Assembly: GCF_000349845.1 (NCBI RefSeq)
Contig: NC_020829.1
Coordinates: forward strand, 930,001-994,000
Reading direction: 5' to 3'
Origin: Pseudomonas sp. ATCC 13867
Lineage (GTDB): Bacteria; Pseudomonadota; Gammaproteobacteria; Pseudomonadales; Pseudomonadaceae
Length of the DNA: 64,000 bases
Shown: positions 39,648-48,476 of the stretch, piece by piece
Numbering within the stretch: position 1 is the first letter of the stretch
How the letters are laid out: each line of letters begins with the position of its first letter
The notes under the pieces: generated by a model
The model's input: the letters and a program-made list of their open reading frames with translations, nothing else
Told to the model about the DNA's origin: nothing
Database searches by the model: none
Program-made: the position numbers and the translations under genes

Positions 39648-40055
39648 CTAGAGGGGCCGGGACGTTTCGGTGGTCGTCTCGCAGGCCCAGAAATCCATGG
39701 CCGGGGTCTTCGTCGTCGGTGGCCCCAGCCAGTGCGCCAGCGCCTGGCATCCGTGTTCGGTGCACAGTTGGTAGTCGCCGGCCTCGGGCGTGCGCCCGGC
39801 GTGCAGCGGTTGCAACGGTGGAAGGTGGCGCCGGTAGTGCCAGGCGCCGTCGCGCAGGACCGCACCGTCCGGAATTTCCATGCCGGCGCCGTTGCCGCGC
39901 ACTCTCGCCTCGCCCAGCAGCAGGCCGGCAGAGGTTACCTGGTAGTCCTCCTCCCAGCGGATCTTCTCGATGCTGTGCTGCCAGGCCAGGGTAAAGTGCT
40001 GCAGCGGCAGGCTGGCCCAGACCACCCCGGCCAGCCCCAGGCACAGGCCGGTCAT
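39648..40055 (-). CDS. DUF1850 protein, partner of TAXI TRAP transporter
   Basis: This is a 135-residue protein with an N-terminal hydrophobic segment (MTGLCLGLAGVVWASLPL), probably a signal anchor. The DUF1850 pattern is visible: FTLAWQHSIEKIRWEEDYQV, AGLLLGEARVRGNGAGMEIPDGAVLRDGAWHYR. Its start overlaps the stop of the TRAP permease gene by 4 bases (ATGA). DUF1850 genes are regularly the third member of TAXI-type TRAP operons; the exact role is unknown. Confidence 0.8.
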   Translation of the reverse strand: MTGLCLGLAGVVWASLPLQHFTLAWQHSIEKIRWEEDYQVTSAGLLLGEARVRGNGAGMEIPDGAVLRDGAWHYRRHLPPLQPLHAGRTPEAGDYQLCTEHGCQALAHWLGPPTTKTPAMDFWACETTTETSRPL

Positions 40056-42079
40056 GCCGGCTGCCCGGCCGCGCCGCGATGGCGCCACAGGTGCCAGCCG
40101 AGCACCGCCGCGCCCAGGGCGAAGCCGGCTTCGTCGCTGATCGGCAGGGCGAGGATCAGCAACAGGCCGGCGGCGAACGCCAGGCCGCGCTCCCACCATG
40201 GCATGGGTGCACTGAGGTGGCCGATGGAGGCCATGCCCCAGAGCACCACCGCGAAGATCGCCTTGACCAGCATGTAGAGCGTGGCCGCCCAACTGTCGCC
40301 CTGCATCATCAGCGCCGGGTCGTAGACCGCCATGAAGGGCACGACGAAGCCGGCCAGGGCGATGCGCACCGCCCAGAAGCTGATCTTCAGCCCCTTCTCC
40401 TGGGCGATGGGGGCGGCGGCGAAGCAGGCCAGGGCCACCGGCGGGGTGAGGTCGGCGAGGATGCCGAAATAGAACACGAACATGTGCGAGACGATCAGCG
40501 GCACGCCCAGCTCCAGCAGGGCCGGGGCCGCGATGGAACTGGTGATGATGTAGTTGGGGATGGTCGGGATGCCCATGCCCAGCACCAGGCAGGTGAGCAT
40601 GGTCAGCACCAGTGAGAGAAACAGGTTGTCGCGACCCAGGTCGAGGATGTAGCCGGCGAAGGTGGTGGCTACCCCGGTCAGCGAGATGACGCCGATGATC
40701 ACCCCGACCAGGGTGCAGGCGATGCCCACCGGCACAGCATGGCGGGCGCCTTCGGCCAGGGCCATGACGCAGGCCCGCAGGGTGGCGTGGCCGCCGCGGA
40801 TGAAGAAGCAGGCCAGTGCCAGGGCGGCGATGACCAGGAAGACGATGCCGATACCCAGGCGGAAGAACCCCGAGCAGAGCACCCCTAGCGCCACCCAGAA
40901 GGCGATGCGCAGCCAGGTGTTGCCGGCGCGCAGGATGATCGCCGAGCCGAGGATGACAATGGCAGTCAGCGCTAGGCCGACCATGCCCGAGTACAGCGGG
41001 GTACGCCCGGAAAACAGCAGGGCGATCAGCACCAGCAGCGGGATCAGCAGGAACCAGCGCTGGCGCAGCGCGCCCCAGGCGCTTGGGCATTGCTCCGGCG
41101 GCAGGCCGTGCAAATGGCTGCGCCGGGCCTCCAGGTGGACCATCCAGTACACCGAGCCGAAATACAGCAGGGCCGGGATCAGCGCCGCCTTGGCCACCTC
41201 TGCGTAGGGCACGTTGATGGTCTCGGCCATGATGAAGGCCACCGCCCCCATCACCGGGGGCATGATCTGGCTGCCCATGCTGGAGGTGGCTTCGACGCCG
41301 CCAGCGAAGGCCGGCGAGTAACCGAAGCGTTTCATCAGCGGAATGGTGAACTGCCCGGTGGTGACCACATTAGCCACCCCGGAGCCGGTGATGGTACCCA
41401 TCAGCGCCGAGGAGAACACCGAGACCTTGGCCGGTCCGCCGCTGCGGTGGCCGAACAGGCCCATGGCGAAGTCGGTGAACAGGCGGATCATCCCGGCCTG
41501 TTCGAGGAAGGCGCCGAATAGGATGAACAGATAGATGTAGGTGGCCGACACATAGGTGGGCGTGCCGTACAGGCCCTCCGTGCCGAAGGATAGCTGGTTG
41601 ACGATTTGGTCGAAGCCATAGCCGCGGTGCGCCAGGTCGCCCGGCAGGTACTGGCCGAGCAGACCGTAGACGAGGAACAGGGCGCAGATGATCGGCAGGG
41701 CGATGCCCATGACGCGCCGGGCGGCCTCGAACACCAGCACGATCAGTACCAGGCCGATGAGCATGTCGCCGTGGGTCAGTTCGCCGGAGCGCTGGATCAG
41801 GTCGGCCTCGAAGAACCACTGGTAGGCCGCCGTGGCCATGCCCCCCAGGCCCAGCAGCCAGGCTAGCGGCTGCCAGGGACGGCCATGGCCGCGCGCCGGG
41901 TAGCACAGGTAGACCACCAGCAGCAGGAAGCCCACGTGCACCGCGCGCAGGACCTGGGTGGAGATCAGCGGAAAGGCCGCGGTGGCGACCTGGAAGATCG
42001 AAAAGGCCAGGGCGACGGCGAACAGGCTGGTGGGCCAGCGCTCGGTGTCGGCATGCAGGCCGTGGGCGGTATCGCTCAT
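40052..42079 (-). CDS. Fused TRAP transporter permease (DctQM-type, TAXI class)
   Basis: This 675-residue inner-membrane protein has about 17 hydrophobic segments, combining the small (Q) and large (M) TRAP subunits as is usual in TAXI systems. The N-terminal third holds the DctQ-like segments. The M domain shows FSSALMGTITGSGVANVVTTGQFTIPLMKRFGYSPAFAGGVEATSSMGSQIMPPVMGA and LGMGIPTIPNYIITSSIAAPALLELG. It forms the Na+-coupled transporter with the binding protein encoded upstream (48 bases away). The substrate is unknown; glutamate and other carboxylates are known for relatives. Confidence 0.88.
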   Translation of the reverse strand: MSDTAHGLHADTERWPTSLFAVALAFSIFQVATAAFPLISTQVLRAVHVGFLLLVVYLCYPARGHGRPWQPLAWLLGLGGMATAAYQWFFEADLIQRSGELTHGDMLIGLVLIVLVFEAARRVMGIALPIICALFLVYGLLGQYLPGDLAHRGYGFDQIVNQLSFGTEGLYGTPTYVSATYIYLFILFGAFLEQAGMIRLFTDFAMGLFGHRSGGPAKVSVFSSALMGTITGSGVANVVTTGQFTIPLMKRFGYSPAFAGGVEATSSMGSQIMPPVMGAVAFIMAETINVPYAEVAKAALIPALLYFGSVYWMVHLEARRSHLHGLPPEQCPSAWGALRQRWFLLIPLLVLIALLFSGRTPLYSGMVGLALTAIVILGSAIILRAGNTWLRIAFWVALGVLCSGFFRLGIGIVFLVIAALALACFFIRGGHATLRACVMALAEGARHAVPVGIACTLVGVIIGVISLTGVATTFAGYILDLGRDNLFLSLVLTMLTCLVLGMGIPTIPNYIITSSIAAPALLELGVPLIVSHMFVFYFGILADLTPPVALACFAAAPIAQEKGLKISFWAVRIALAGFVVPFMAVYDPALMMQGDSWAATLYMLVKAIFAVVLWGMASIGHLSAPMPWWERGLAFAAGLLLILALPISDEAGFALGAAVLGWHLWRHRGAAGQPA

Positions 42080-42127
42080 TCGGGGTCTCCTGCGGTGGCC
42101 GGCCCCGGCGTGGGGCCGGCCCATGGC

Positions 42128-43081
42128 TCAGGGAAGCAGACCTTTTTCCTTGTAGAAGCGCTCGGCGCCGGGGTGCAGCGGAATCGGCAGGTTCTTCGCC
42201 GCCTTGTCCAGGCTGATGTCCTTGGCCGCCGCATGGGCGGTGACCAGGCGCGGCAGGTTATCGAACAACTGCTTGGTCATCTGGTAGGCCAACTCGTCAC
42301 TCACCCCTTCATGGGTTACCAGGATATTGACGATGGCGGCGGTGGGCACGTCGGCGTCCTGGCCGTCGTAGGTCTTGGCCGGGATGGTCGCCGGCAGGTA
42401 GGCGTTGTTGCCGATCTTCGCCACCACCTCGGCGGGGATCGCCACGAAGCTCACCGGCATGGTCGAGGCCAGGTCGCGGATCGATGCCTGGCCCAGGCCC
42501 GAGGACTGCAGGGTGGCGTCGAGCTGGCGGTTCTTGATCAGCTCCACCGACTCGGCGAAGGGCAGGTACTCGACCTTGCCCATGTCCTCGTAGCTCAGCC
42601 CGGCGGCCTTGAAGATCGCACGGGCGTTCAGCTCGGTGCCGGACTTGGGCGCGCCGACGGAGATACGCTTGCCCTTGAGGTCGGCCAGGGAGGTGATCCC
42701 CGACTCCTTGCTGGCGACGATTTGGATGTAGTTGGGGTAGGTGCCGGCGATGGCCCGCAGCTTCTTCAGCGGCGTCTTGAAGCCGGCGTCGGCCTCGCCC
42801 TTCCAGGCGTCGGCCACCGAGTCGCCAAGGGCGAAGGCCAGTTCGCCGCGGCCGGCCTGCAGCAGGTTGAGGTTCTCCACCGAGGCCTTGGTGGCCTGCA
42901 CCGAGGTCTTGCTGCCCTCGATGCCGTGGCTGTAGATCTGCGACAGGCCGACGCCCACGGGGTAGTACACACCGCTGGTGCCGCCGGTGAGGATGTTGAT
43001 GAAGACAGGGGCGGCCTGGGCGGTGGCGCAGACGGCGAGGAAGGCGGCGCCGGCCAGCGCCAGGCGGGTGCGTCGGATCAT
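42128..43081 (-). CDS. TAXI-family TRAP solute-binding protein
   Basis: This is a 317-residue periplasmic receptor. A signal peptide (MIRRTRLALAGAAFLAVCATAQAAP) is followed by FINILTGGTSGVYYPVGVGLSQIY, the TAXI-family opening (GGTxGxYYPxG). Further family segments are ATKASVENLNLLQAGRGELAFALGDSVADAW, GKRISVGAPKSGTELNARAIFKAAGL and GATLQSSGLGQASIRDLAS-like strands. It is the first gene of the three-gene operon (binding protein, permease, DUF1850). Confidence 0.9.
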   Translation of the reverse strand: MIRRTRLALAGAAFLAVCATAQAAPVFINILTGGTSGVYYPVGVGLSQIYSHGIEGSKTSVQATKASVENLNLLQAGRGELAFALGDSVADAWKGEADAGFKTPLKKLRAIAGTYPNYIQIVASKESGITSLADLKGKRISVGAPKSGTELNARAIFKAAGLSYEDMGKVEYLPFAESVELIKNRQLDATLQSSGLGQASIRDLASTMPVSFVAIPAEVVAKIGNNAYLPATIPAKTYDGQDADVPTAAIVNILVTHEGVSDELAYQMTKQLFDNLPRLVTAHAAAKDISLDKAAKNLPIPLHPGAERFYKEKGLLP

Positions 43082-43194
43082 GGCTGGGTCTCCAGGTTCT
43101 TGTTCTTGTGCCTGAATGACTAACCGTAGAACGCTTGCGCCCGGCTTGCCCAGGTTTTTAGCCGAAAGTCTAAGAGCGCGCGACTGCTTTTAGC

Positions 43195-44550
43195 TCAGGG
43201 TTTATTTGGTGCCAGCTTGTCGAGGATCTGCCGCGCCAGGGCGTGGTACAGCGAGACCGGTGCGATCCAGCCGGAGACGGTGGCGGCCATGACCGTGGCC
43301 GCCAGCATGGGGATGAGCAGGTCGGGGCTGTGGGAGAGTTCCAGGACGATCACCGAGGCGGTCAGCGGCGAGCGCGTCACCCCGGCGAGGTAGGCGCCCA
43401 TGCCCAGCAGCGCGCAGGTCTGCGGGTTGACGTCGGGCAACTGGGCCAGCAGCGGGGCGAAGGCCGCGCCTATGCTCAGCGAGGGCGAGAACAGGCCGCC
43501 GGGGATGCCGGCGAGGTAGGACACCACGTTGGCCAGGAACTTCCACAGCAGGAAGCTCTGCTCGGTCATCGGCTGGCCCTCCAGCAGGGCGCGGGTCTCC
43601 TCGTAGCCGGTGCCGAACACGTGGTTGCCCGAGGCCAGCCCCAGCAGCGCCAGCAGCAGCCCGCAGGCACCGGCGAAGCGCACCGGGAAGCGCTCGCGCA
43701 GGCGGCACATGCGGCCCAGCCAGCCGACCCGGGTGGGCAGCACCAGCTTGACGTAGAGCCCGCCCAGCAGGCCGCCGAGCAGCGCGCAGGCCGGCACCTC
43801 GCTCCAGCCCCAGCCCGCCGGCAGGCTGCCGCCGATCTCGCCGAAGTAGGAGTAGTGGCCCATCAGCCCGAGGGTGACGGCGCCGCCGATCAGCACCGCG
43901 GTCAGCACCAGGCCGCTGAAGCGCTGTTCGAAGGTGCGGCTGAGCTCCTCGATGGCGAACACGATGCCGGCCAGCGGCGTGTTGAAGGCCGCGGCGATGC
44001 CGGCCGCGCCGCCGGCGAGGATCAGCCCGGCGATGGTGCGCCGGCCGTGCAGCCCCAGGCGCCGGCCGAAGGCGTAGATGACCGCGGCGCCGACGTGCAC
44101 CGTGGGCCCTTCGCGGCCCACCGAGCCGCCCACCAGCAGCGCGCCCAGGGTGAAGACCATGCGCACGGCGGCCACCGGCAGCGCCAGCACCTGGGCGCGG
44201 AAGCGCCGCGAAGGCGACTCCAGCGCGGCGATCACCTGGGGAATGCCGCTGCCCTTGGCCTCGACGAACCAGCGCTGGGTGACCCAGGCCAGCAGGGCGA
44301 AACCCGCGGGGGTGACCAGCAGCGGCAGCCAGGGGGCGACGCCGAGCGTGCGCTTGAACAGGGCGAAGGACTGGTCCGCCAGCCAGGCGAAGGCCAGCGC
44401 CAACAGGCCTACCAGCAGAGCCCCGACCCAGAACGCCAGATGTTGTCGCCAGAGCCGCCAGCGAGAATGGTAGAAGCGCCGTGCACGGCTGACGTTTGGC
44501 TCGCTGTCGGCAAGGTTGCGGGAGGGCAGATTTGCTGACTGGTCGGACAT
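43195..44550 (-). CDS. ClC-type chloride channel / Cl-/H+ antiporter
   Basis: This is a 451-residue membrane protein with the three ClC signatures: GSGIPQV (first chloride-site loop), VGREGPTVHVGA (gating Glu) and GGLFSPSLSIGAAF (GxFxP loop). It has about 16-18 helical hydrophobic segments and no CBS domains. The gating Glu is present, so either gated channel or antiporter activity is possible. The ATG at 44550 (MSDQSANLPS) is preferred; the open frame upstream to 44694 runs into the neighbouring insertion sequence. It fits a set with nhaA and betT in acid, salt and osmotic stress handling. Confidence 0.88.
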   Translation of the reverse strand: MSDQSANLPSRNLADSEPNVSRARRFYHSRWRLWRQHLAFWVGALLVGLLALAFAWLADQSFALFKRTLGVAPWLPLLVTPAGFALLAWVTQRWFVEAKGSGIPQVIAALESPSRRFRAQVLALPVAAVRMVFTLGALLVGGSVGREGPTVHVGAAVIYAFGRRLGLHGRRTIAGLILAGGAAGIAAAFNTPLAGIVFAIEELSRTFEQRFSGLVLTAVLIGGAVTLGLMGHYSYFGEIGGSLPAGWGWSEVPACALLGGLLGGLYVKLVLPTRVGWLGRMCRLRERFPVRFAGACGLLLALLGLASGNHVFGTGYEETRALLEGQPMTEQSFLLWKFLANVVSYLAGIPGGLFSPSLSIGAAFAPLLAQLPDVNPQTCALLGMGAYLAGVTRSPLTASVIVLELSHSPDLLIPMLAATVMAATVSGWIAPVSLYHALARQILDKLAPNKP

Positions 44551-44662
44551 GATTGATTTCTGGTTGCGGAAGGGAGGATGAATCTTTGTCTTCGCCAGAT
44601 TTGGGCGTCGGTGGCCAGTGGAATAGTACCAGTGGTCTGTCCCGGAACTGGTGGACAAGTAG

Positions 44663-45528
44663 TTAAGAGCTACTGCTCGCATTTCGCCGCTCAAACTCCA
44701 TCGGACTGAGATAACCCAACGTCGAGTGGCGACGGCGGTGATTGTAAAAGCGGATGTAGTCGAACAGGTCGGTTTTCGCCTCCTGGTAGCTGGCGTAGCG
44801 AGTCAGGTACACCCGCTCGGCCTTCAGCGAACGGAAGAAGCTCTCCATCGCGGCGTTGTCCCAGCAGTCCCCGGACGTGAATGGCTGGGCACGATTCGAT
44901 GTCGCCGAAGCAAGGCCTGGTAGTCGTACGCGCAGTATTGGCTGCCACGATCCGAGTGCAGCAGCACTTCTTCTTTCGGCTGTCGGCGTGCAACGGCCAT
45001 CTCCAGAGCAGCATGCACCAGGGCCTGCTGCATGCGGTGGTGCATCGCCCAACCGACGACAGCGCGTGAATAGAGATCGAGCACGACGGCCAGATACAGC
45101 CAGCCTTGGGCCGTCCGCACGTAGGTCATGTCCGAGACCCAGTGCCGATTGGCGCGATCCGAGGCGAACTGGCGATCCAGGTGGTTCGGGGCAATCGGCA
45201 GAGCATGACGACTGCTGGAAACCAGCCGCCAACGCTTGCGCGAACGAACACGCAGGCCGGCTTCGCGCATCAGTCGAGCGACTCGGTGTCGACCACACGC
45301 ATGCCCCATGGCCGCCAACTCGGCCTTGATTCGGCGATGGCCATAGATCCCATTCACCTCGTGGTGGATGGTGCGGATCTCCTGGCTCAGACGCCGATTC
45401 GCCATCTCTCTCGCCGAGGGAGGCCGCTGCTGCCAGGCATAGAAACCGCTGCGGGATACCTGCAGCAGCCGGCACATCGGCGCTACGGGATAGCGACCGG
45501 CCAACGCCTCGATGGCGCGGAACTTCAC
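44663..45528 (-). pseudogene. IS3-family OrfB integrase, frameshifted
   Basis: The DDE integrase reads normally through YGHRRIKAELAAMGHACGRHRVARLMREAGL, HWVSDMTYVRTAQGWLYLAVVLDLYSR (first Asp) and LLHSDRGSQYCAYDYQALLRRHRIVPS (second Asp). It then loses frame. Restoring one base in the C-run at 44,869-44,872 gives HSRPGDCWDNAAMESFFRSLKAERV, which holds the catalytic Glu and continues to the normal C-terminus YLSPMEFER. The mutation cuts off the third catalytic residue, so this copy is inactive unless the base is an assembly error. Confidence 0.82.
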
Positions 45529-45824
45529 TTCGTGGGCTGCGAGAAGATGGCGAGCGCCTTTTTTAAAACATCGCGCTCCATGGTGACTTGAGCCAGTTGC
45601 TGGCGTAGGCGACGCAGCTCCGCGCTCTCGCCCCGCTGCTTGCCATTGCCCGGAAAGGCATCCTCACCTTGCTGCTCGTACTGGCGCTTCCAATTGCCCA
45701 GCAGGCTTTCAGCGATGCCGAGCGTCTCGGCTACATGACGAAGCGGCGTACCGGCAAGCACCTGGTCTACCGCCTCGCGTTTGAAAGATTCGGGAAAACG
45801 TCGTCTGGTCTGGGTCATGAACAC
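45525..45824 (-). CDS. IS3-family OrfA
   Basis: This 99-residue protein has an HTH domain (RRRFPESFKREAVDQVLAGTPLRHVAETLGIAESLLGNWKRQYEQQ) and a C-terminal leucine-zipper-like helix (AELRRLRQQLAQVTMERDVLKKALAIF). The A-AAA-AAG slippery heptamer (45,558-45,564 on the minus strand) near its end is the -1 frameshift site by which IS3 elements make OrfAB. OrfB begins 3 bases before the OrfA stop in the -1 frame. Confidence 0.85.
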   Translation of the reverse strand: MFMTQTRRRFPESFKREAVDQVLAGTPLRHVAETLGIAESLLGNWKRQYEQQGEDAFPGNGKQRGESAELRRLRQQLAQVTMERDVLKKALAIFSQPTK

Positions 45825-45955
45825 TCCTTGCGGTGGACATTATCCACCTTAAGTCAGTGTCCACTCAGCCCGGGACAGACCAGAGTGAGGCTTTGACTAG
45901 CTAATGAATGCTGAAAGCCGCTATAACCTCTGCTACTGAATAAGAGGATGGAAGC

Positions 45956-46846
45956 ATGCCTCGGCATAATTTCAACGACCTGCAAGCCTTCGTGACGGTG
46001 GCGCGCGAGGGCAGTTTTACCCGTGCAGCAGCACACCTGGGCATAACCCAATCTGCGGTGAGTCAGGTTGTGTCGGCGTTGGAGGCACGGCTGCAGATTC
46101 GTCTGCTCACACGCACCACCCGCAGTGTTTCGCTGACGGCGGCGGGTGAACGGCTCATGGACGCCATCGGCCACCGTTTCGATGAGATCGAAGCCGAGCT
46201 GGATGCCCTGACCGAGCTGCGCGACAAGCCGGCGGGCAAGGTTCGTATCACTTGTGGCGACAACATCATCAAGACGACCTTGCTGCCCAAGCTGATCCCC
46301 CTTCTGGCGGCCTATCCAGACATCAAGCTCGAATTCGATATCAACTACGGTTTCCGAGATATCGTGGCTGACCGTTTCGATGCCGGCGTGAGCTTCAGCG
46401 GTACGGTGGCGCAAGACATGATTGCCATGCCCATCGGCGGCGATCTGCGCATGGCCGTGGTGGCCGCCCCCAGCTATTTCGCCGAGCACCCCATACCCAG
46501 GCATCCTAACGACCTGGCTGCGCATAGGTGCATCGATATCCGCTTTCCCACCTACGGCGGAGTGGATGCCTGGGAGTTCGAGCGCAAAGGCAAGAAACTG
46601 AGGGTGAGGGTCGACGGGCAGCTGGTGTTCAACACCACCACCCACATCGCCGACGCCGCCGTCGCAGGCTTGGGCATCGCCTACCTGCCCGAAGATGAGT
46701 TTGACCCTCACCTTGAAGAGGGCCGGTTGATTCGAGTGCTGGAAGACTGGTGCGAGCCGTTTTCCGGCTATAACCTCTACTACCCCAGCCGCAGGCAACC
46801 TTCGCCGGCCTTCGCTCTTGTACTCGAGGCGTTGCGATTGACGTAG
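45956..46846 (+). CDS. LysR-family transcriptional regulator
   Basis: This 296-residue regulator has an N-terminal winged HTH (NFNDLQAFVTVAREGSFTRAAAHLGITQSAVSQVVSALEARLQIRLLTRTTRSVSLTAAGERL) and a ligand-binding domain (GKVRITCGDNIIKTTLLPKLIPLLAAYPDIKLEFDINYGFRDIVADRFDAGVSFSG), close to the CrgA/AaeR-type branch. It has no adjacent target gene: the IS3 element is upstream and an IS1111 element begins 101 bases downstream, so its original partner was probably lost. Confidence 0.88.
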   Translation: MPRHNFNDLQAFVTVAREGSFTRAAAHLGITQSAVSQVVSALEARLQIRLLTRTTRSVSLTAAGERLMDAIGHRFDEIEAELDALTELRDKPAGKVRITCGDNIIKTTLLPKLIPLLAAYPDIKLEFDINYGFRDIVADRFDAGVSFSGTVAQDMIAMPIGGDLRMAVVAAPSYFAEHPIPRHPNDLAAHRCIDIRFPTYGGVDAWEFERKGKKLRVRVDGQLVFNTTTHIADAAVAGLGIAYLPEDEFDPHLEEGRLIRVLEDWCEPFSGYNLYYPSRRQPSPAFALVLEALRLT

Positions 46847-47026
46847 TAGGTGGAAAACAACGGGATCGGTTCCATTTTGCCCGTTATGTCCGCTTCTGGC
46901 CGACACCCGCCTGTCTCGGTCGGCGGCTCCCGACCCGAAGCAATGGGATGGACTCCCCCTCGCCTCGGCATCTGAGTGCCAGACTGAAGGTGCGAACCAC
47001 AGTTAACAGCTAGAAGGAGTCCACAC

Positions 47027-48058
47027 ATGAAGCTTATGCGCATTGGGGTCGACTTGGCCAAGAACGTGTTTCAGATCCATGGCGTTGACTGTCACGAGAA
47101 GCCGATTTGGCGGCAGCGCTTACAACGCGATCTATGGCTACAAGCCTTGCTTGAGCAGGCTGAGCCAGGCTGTGTAATTGGCATGGAAAGTTGTGGCGGT
47201 GCTCACCATTGGGCGCGGCAACTTGAGGCTCGTGGATTCCAGGTCAAGTTAATTGCTCCCCAATTCGTCAAACCCTACGTCAAAAGCAACAAGAATGACG
47301 CCAATGATGCTGAAGCAATCTGTGAGGCGATGAGCCGGCCCAGCATGCGTTTCGTAGCTATCAAAACAGTCGAGCAGCAGGACATTCAGGCGACCCATCG
47401 AATTCGTGCCGGGTTAATTGAGCAGCGTACGGCAAAAGCCAATCAGATCCGTGGGCTGGTCGCTGAGTACGGTCTAATTGCACCGAAAGAATTGCTCTCG
47501 CTGCGTCGAGCAATACCGTGCTGGCTGGAAGATGCAGACAACGGTTTAACGCCGCGTTTCCGACATCTACTGGATGGCTTGTGGGGCGATCTGCGCGCAC
47601 TGGATGCACGGGTGAGAGAGCTTGATAGCGAGATATCCGTGATCGCGGCAAATGAGCCTGACGCTCTATGTCTACAGCAACTGCGTGGTGTCGGCCCGAT
47701 GATCGCCACTGCACTCGTCGCTGCCATCGGTGACGCTCGTCAGTTTGCCAATGGCCGGCAGTTTGCTGCTTCGCTGGGATTAACGCCCAAACAACATAGC
47801 TCCGGCGGCAAAGATCGATTGCTCGGCATTAGTAAACGCGGCGATGCCTACTTACGGACACTGATGGTTCATGGCGCTCGATCAGCGTTACGTACAGCCA
47901 ATTCCAAAGACGACCGACTTAGCCAGTGGATCGTCCGCCTGGCTGAGCGATCACATGCCAACGTGGCAGCAATCGCGCTGGCCAACAAAACCGCGCGCAT
48001 GGCTTGGGCGATACTGCGTAACGGCACCGATTACCAACCGGATCGGGCTGCTGCCTGA
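47027..48058 (+). CDS. IS110/IS1111 transposase (DEDD plus serine domain)
   Basis: This is a 343-residue RNA-guided recombinase. The N-terminal RuvC-like DEDD domain begins MRIGVDLAKNVFQIHGVD, with KLIAPQFVKPYVKSNKNDANDAEAICEA. The C-terminal Tnp domain has CLQQLRGVGPMIATALVAAIGDARQFANGRQFAASLGLTPKQHSSGGKDRLLGISKRGDAYLRTLMVHGARS, including the conserved Ser. The frame is intact. The ATG at 47027 follows AGAAGGAG. Confidence 0.92.
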   Translation: MKLMRIGVDLAKNVFQIHGVDCHEKPIWRQRLQRDLWLQALLEQAEPGCVIGMESCGGAHHWARQLEARGFQVKLIAPQFVKPYVKSNKNDANDAEAICEAMSRPSMRFVAIKTVEQQDIQATHRIRAGLIEQRTAKANQIRGLVAEYGLIAPKELLSLRRAIPCWLEDADNGLTPRFRHLLDGLWGDLRALDARVRELDSEISVIAANEPDALCLQQLRGVGPMIATALVAAIGDARQFANGRQFAASLGLTPKQHSSGGKDRLLGISKRGDAYLRTLMVHGARSALRTANSKDDRLSQWIVRLAERSHANVAAIALANKTARMAWAILRNGTDYQPDRAAA

Positions 48059-48307
48059 CCCACCAACCAGCACGCTCAGCAAGAGAGTAACCGTCACCCA
48101 CGATTGCGAAGCAACCTGAACGATGGCAAACCGGTCGAACCGGCGCTGGCAAAACCCTCAAATGTCCATGTGCGAAAAGCACGTAGAAGCGATTGGGAGC
48201 CAGCGCGCGAATAGCCCATCATGGCCCAGCATCAAAGAGATGCCGAAGTCAGAGGCCGAATATACGTGTGCAGTCGGCACGGGGGCCAAAGCGAAGGGGC
48301 TTGCAAT
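48059..48307 (+). ncRNA. Candidate bridge RNA region of the IS1111 element
   Basis: This is the non-coding part between the transposase stop and the right inverted repeat. IS110-family elements encode a structured bridge RNA in a non-coding end; in the IS1111 group it is reported in the part downstream of the transposase. Short self-complementary segments such as ACCGGTCGAACCGGCG-like runs (near 48,130) are visible. No boundary can be set by eye. Confidence 0.35.
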
Positions 48308-48411
48308 GAGGGGGAGTCCATATACGGACATGCGGAACGAAAAACTGGCATATGACTGACAGGGATCTAAGCCTTGCGCTCAGTAACTCTTGGGGATTTA
48401 GATATTTGCCT

Positions 48412-48445
48412 AAAAAAAGCCTCGACGAACATAGTTCATCGAGGC
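48412..48445 (-). terminator. Terminator of the TorF porin gene
   Basis: Read on the minus strand, GCCTCGA-tgaac...gttcg-TCGAGGC is followed by seven T residues (AAAAAAA on the plus strand, 48,412-48,418). It is placed 32 bases after the porin stop codon. Confidence 0.85.
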
Positions 48446-48476
48446 AAGCCAGAGGAGTAACACGCAACGCGATAAA

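Larger units (their letters stand above)
44633..45882 (-). mobile_element. IS3-family insertion sequence, transposase frameshifted
   Basis: This is a 1,250-bp element bounded by imperfect inverted repeats: TGGTCTGTCCCGG at 44,633 and its inverse CCGGGACAGACCA ending at 45,882. The homology continues inward with GTGGACA on both sides. No matching 3-4 bp target duplication is visible, so it may have been rearranged after insertion. It lies between the ClC gene and a LysR gene. Confidence 0.82.
46948..48321 (+). mobile_element. IS110 family (IS1111 group) insertion sequence
   Basis: The transposase gene is flanked by perfect subterminal inverted repeats ATGGACTCCCCCTC (46,948-46,961) and GAGGGGGAGTCCAT (48,308-48,321). 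Inverted repeats near but not at the ends are characteristic of the IS1111 group within IS110; true ends lie a few bases outside. No target duplication is expected. About 250 non-coding bases follow the transposase. Confidence 0.82.

Noticed and set aside
43243-44538. 431-codon plus-strand frame antisense to the ClC gene
   Set aside because: Antisense shadow; the minus strand carries all three ClC signatures.
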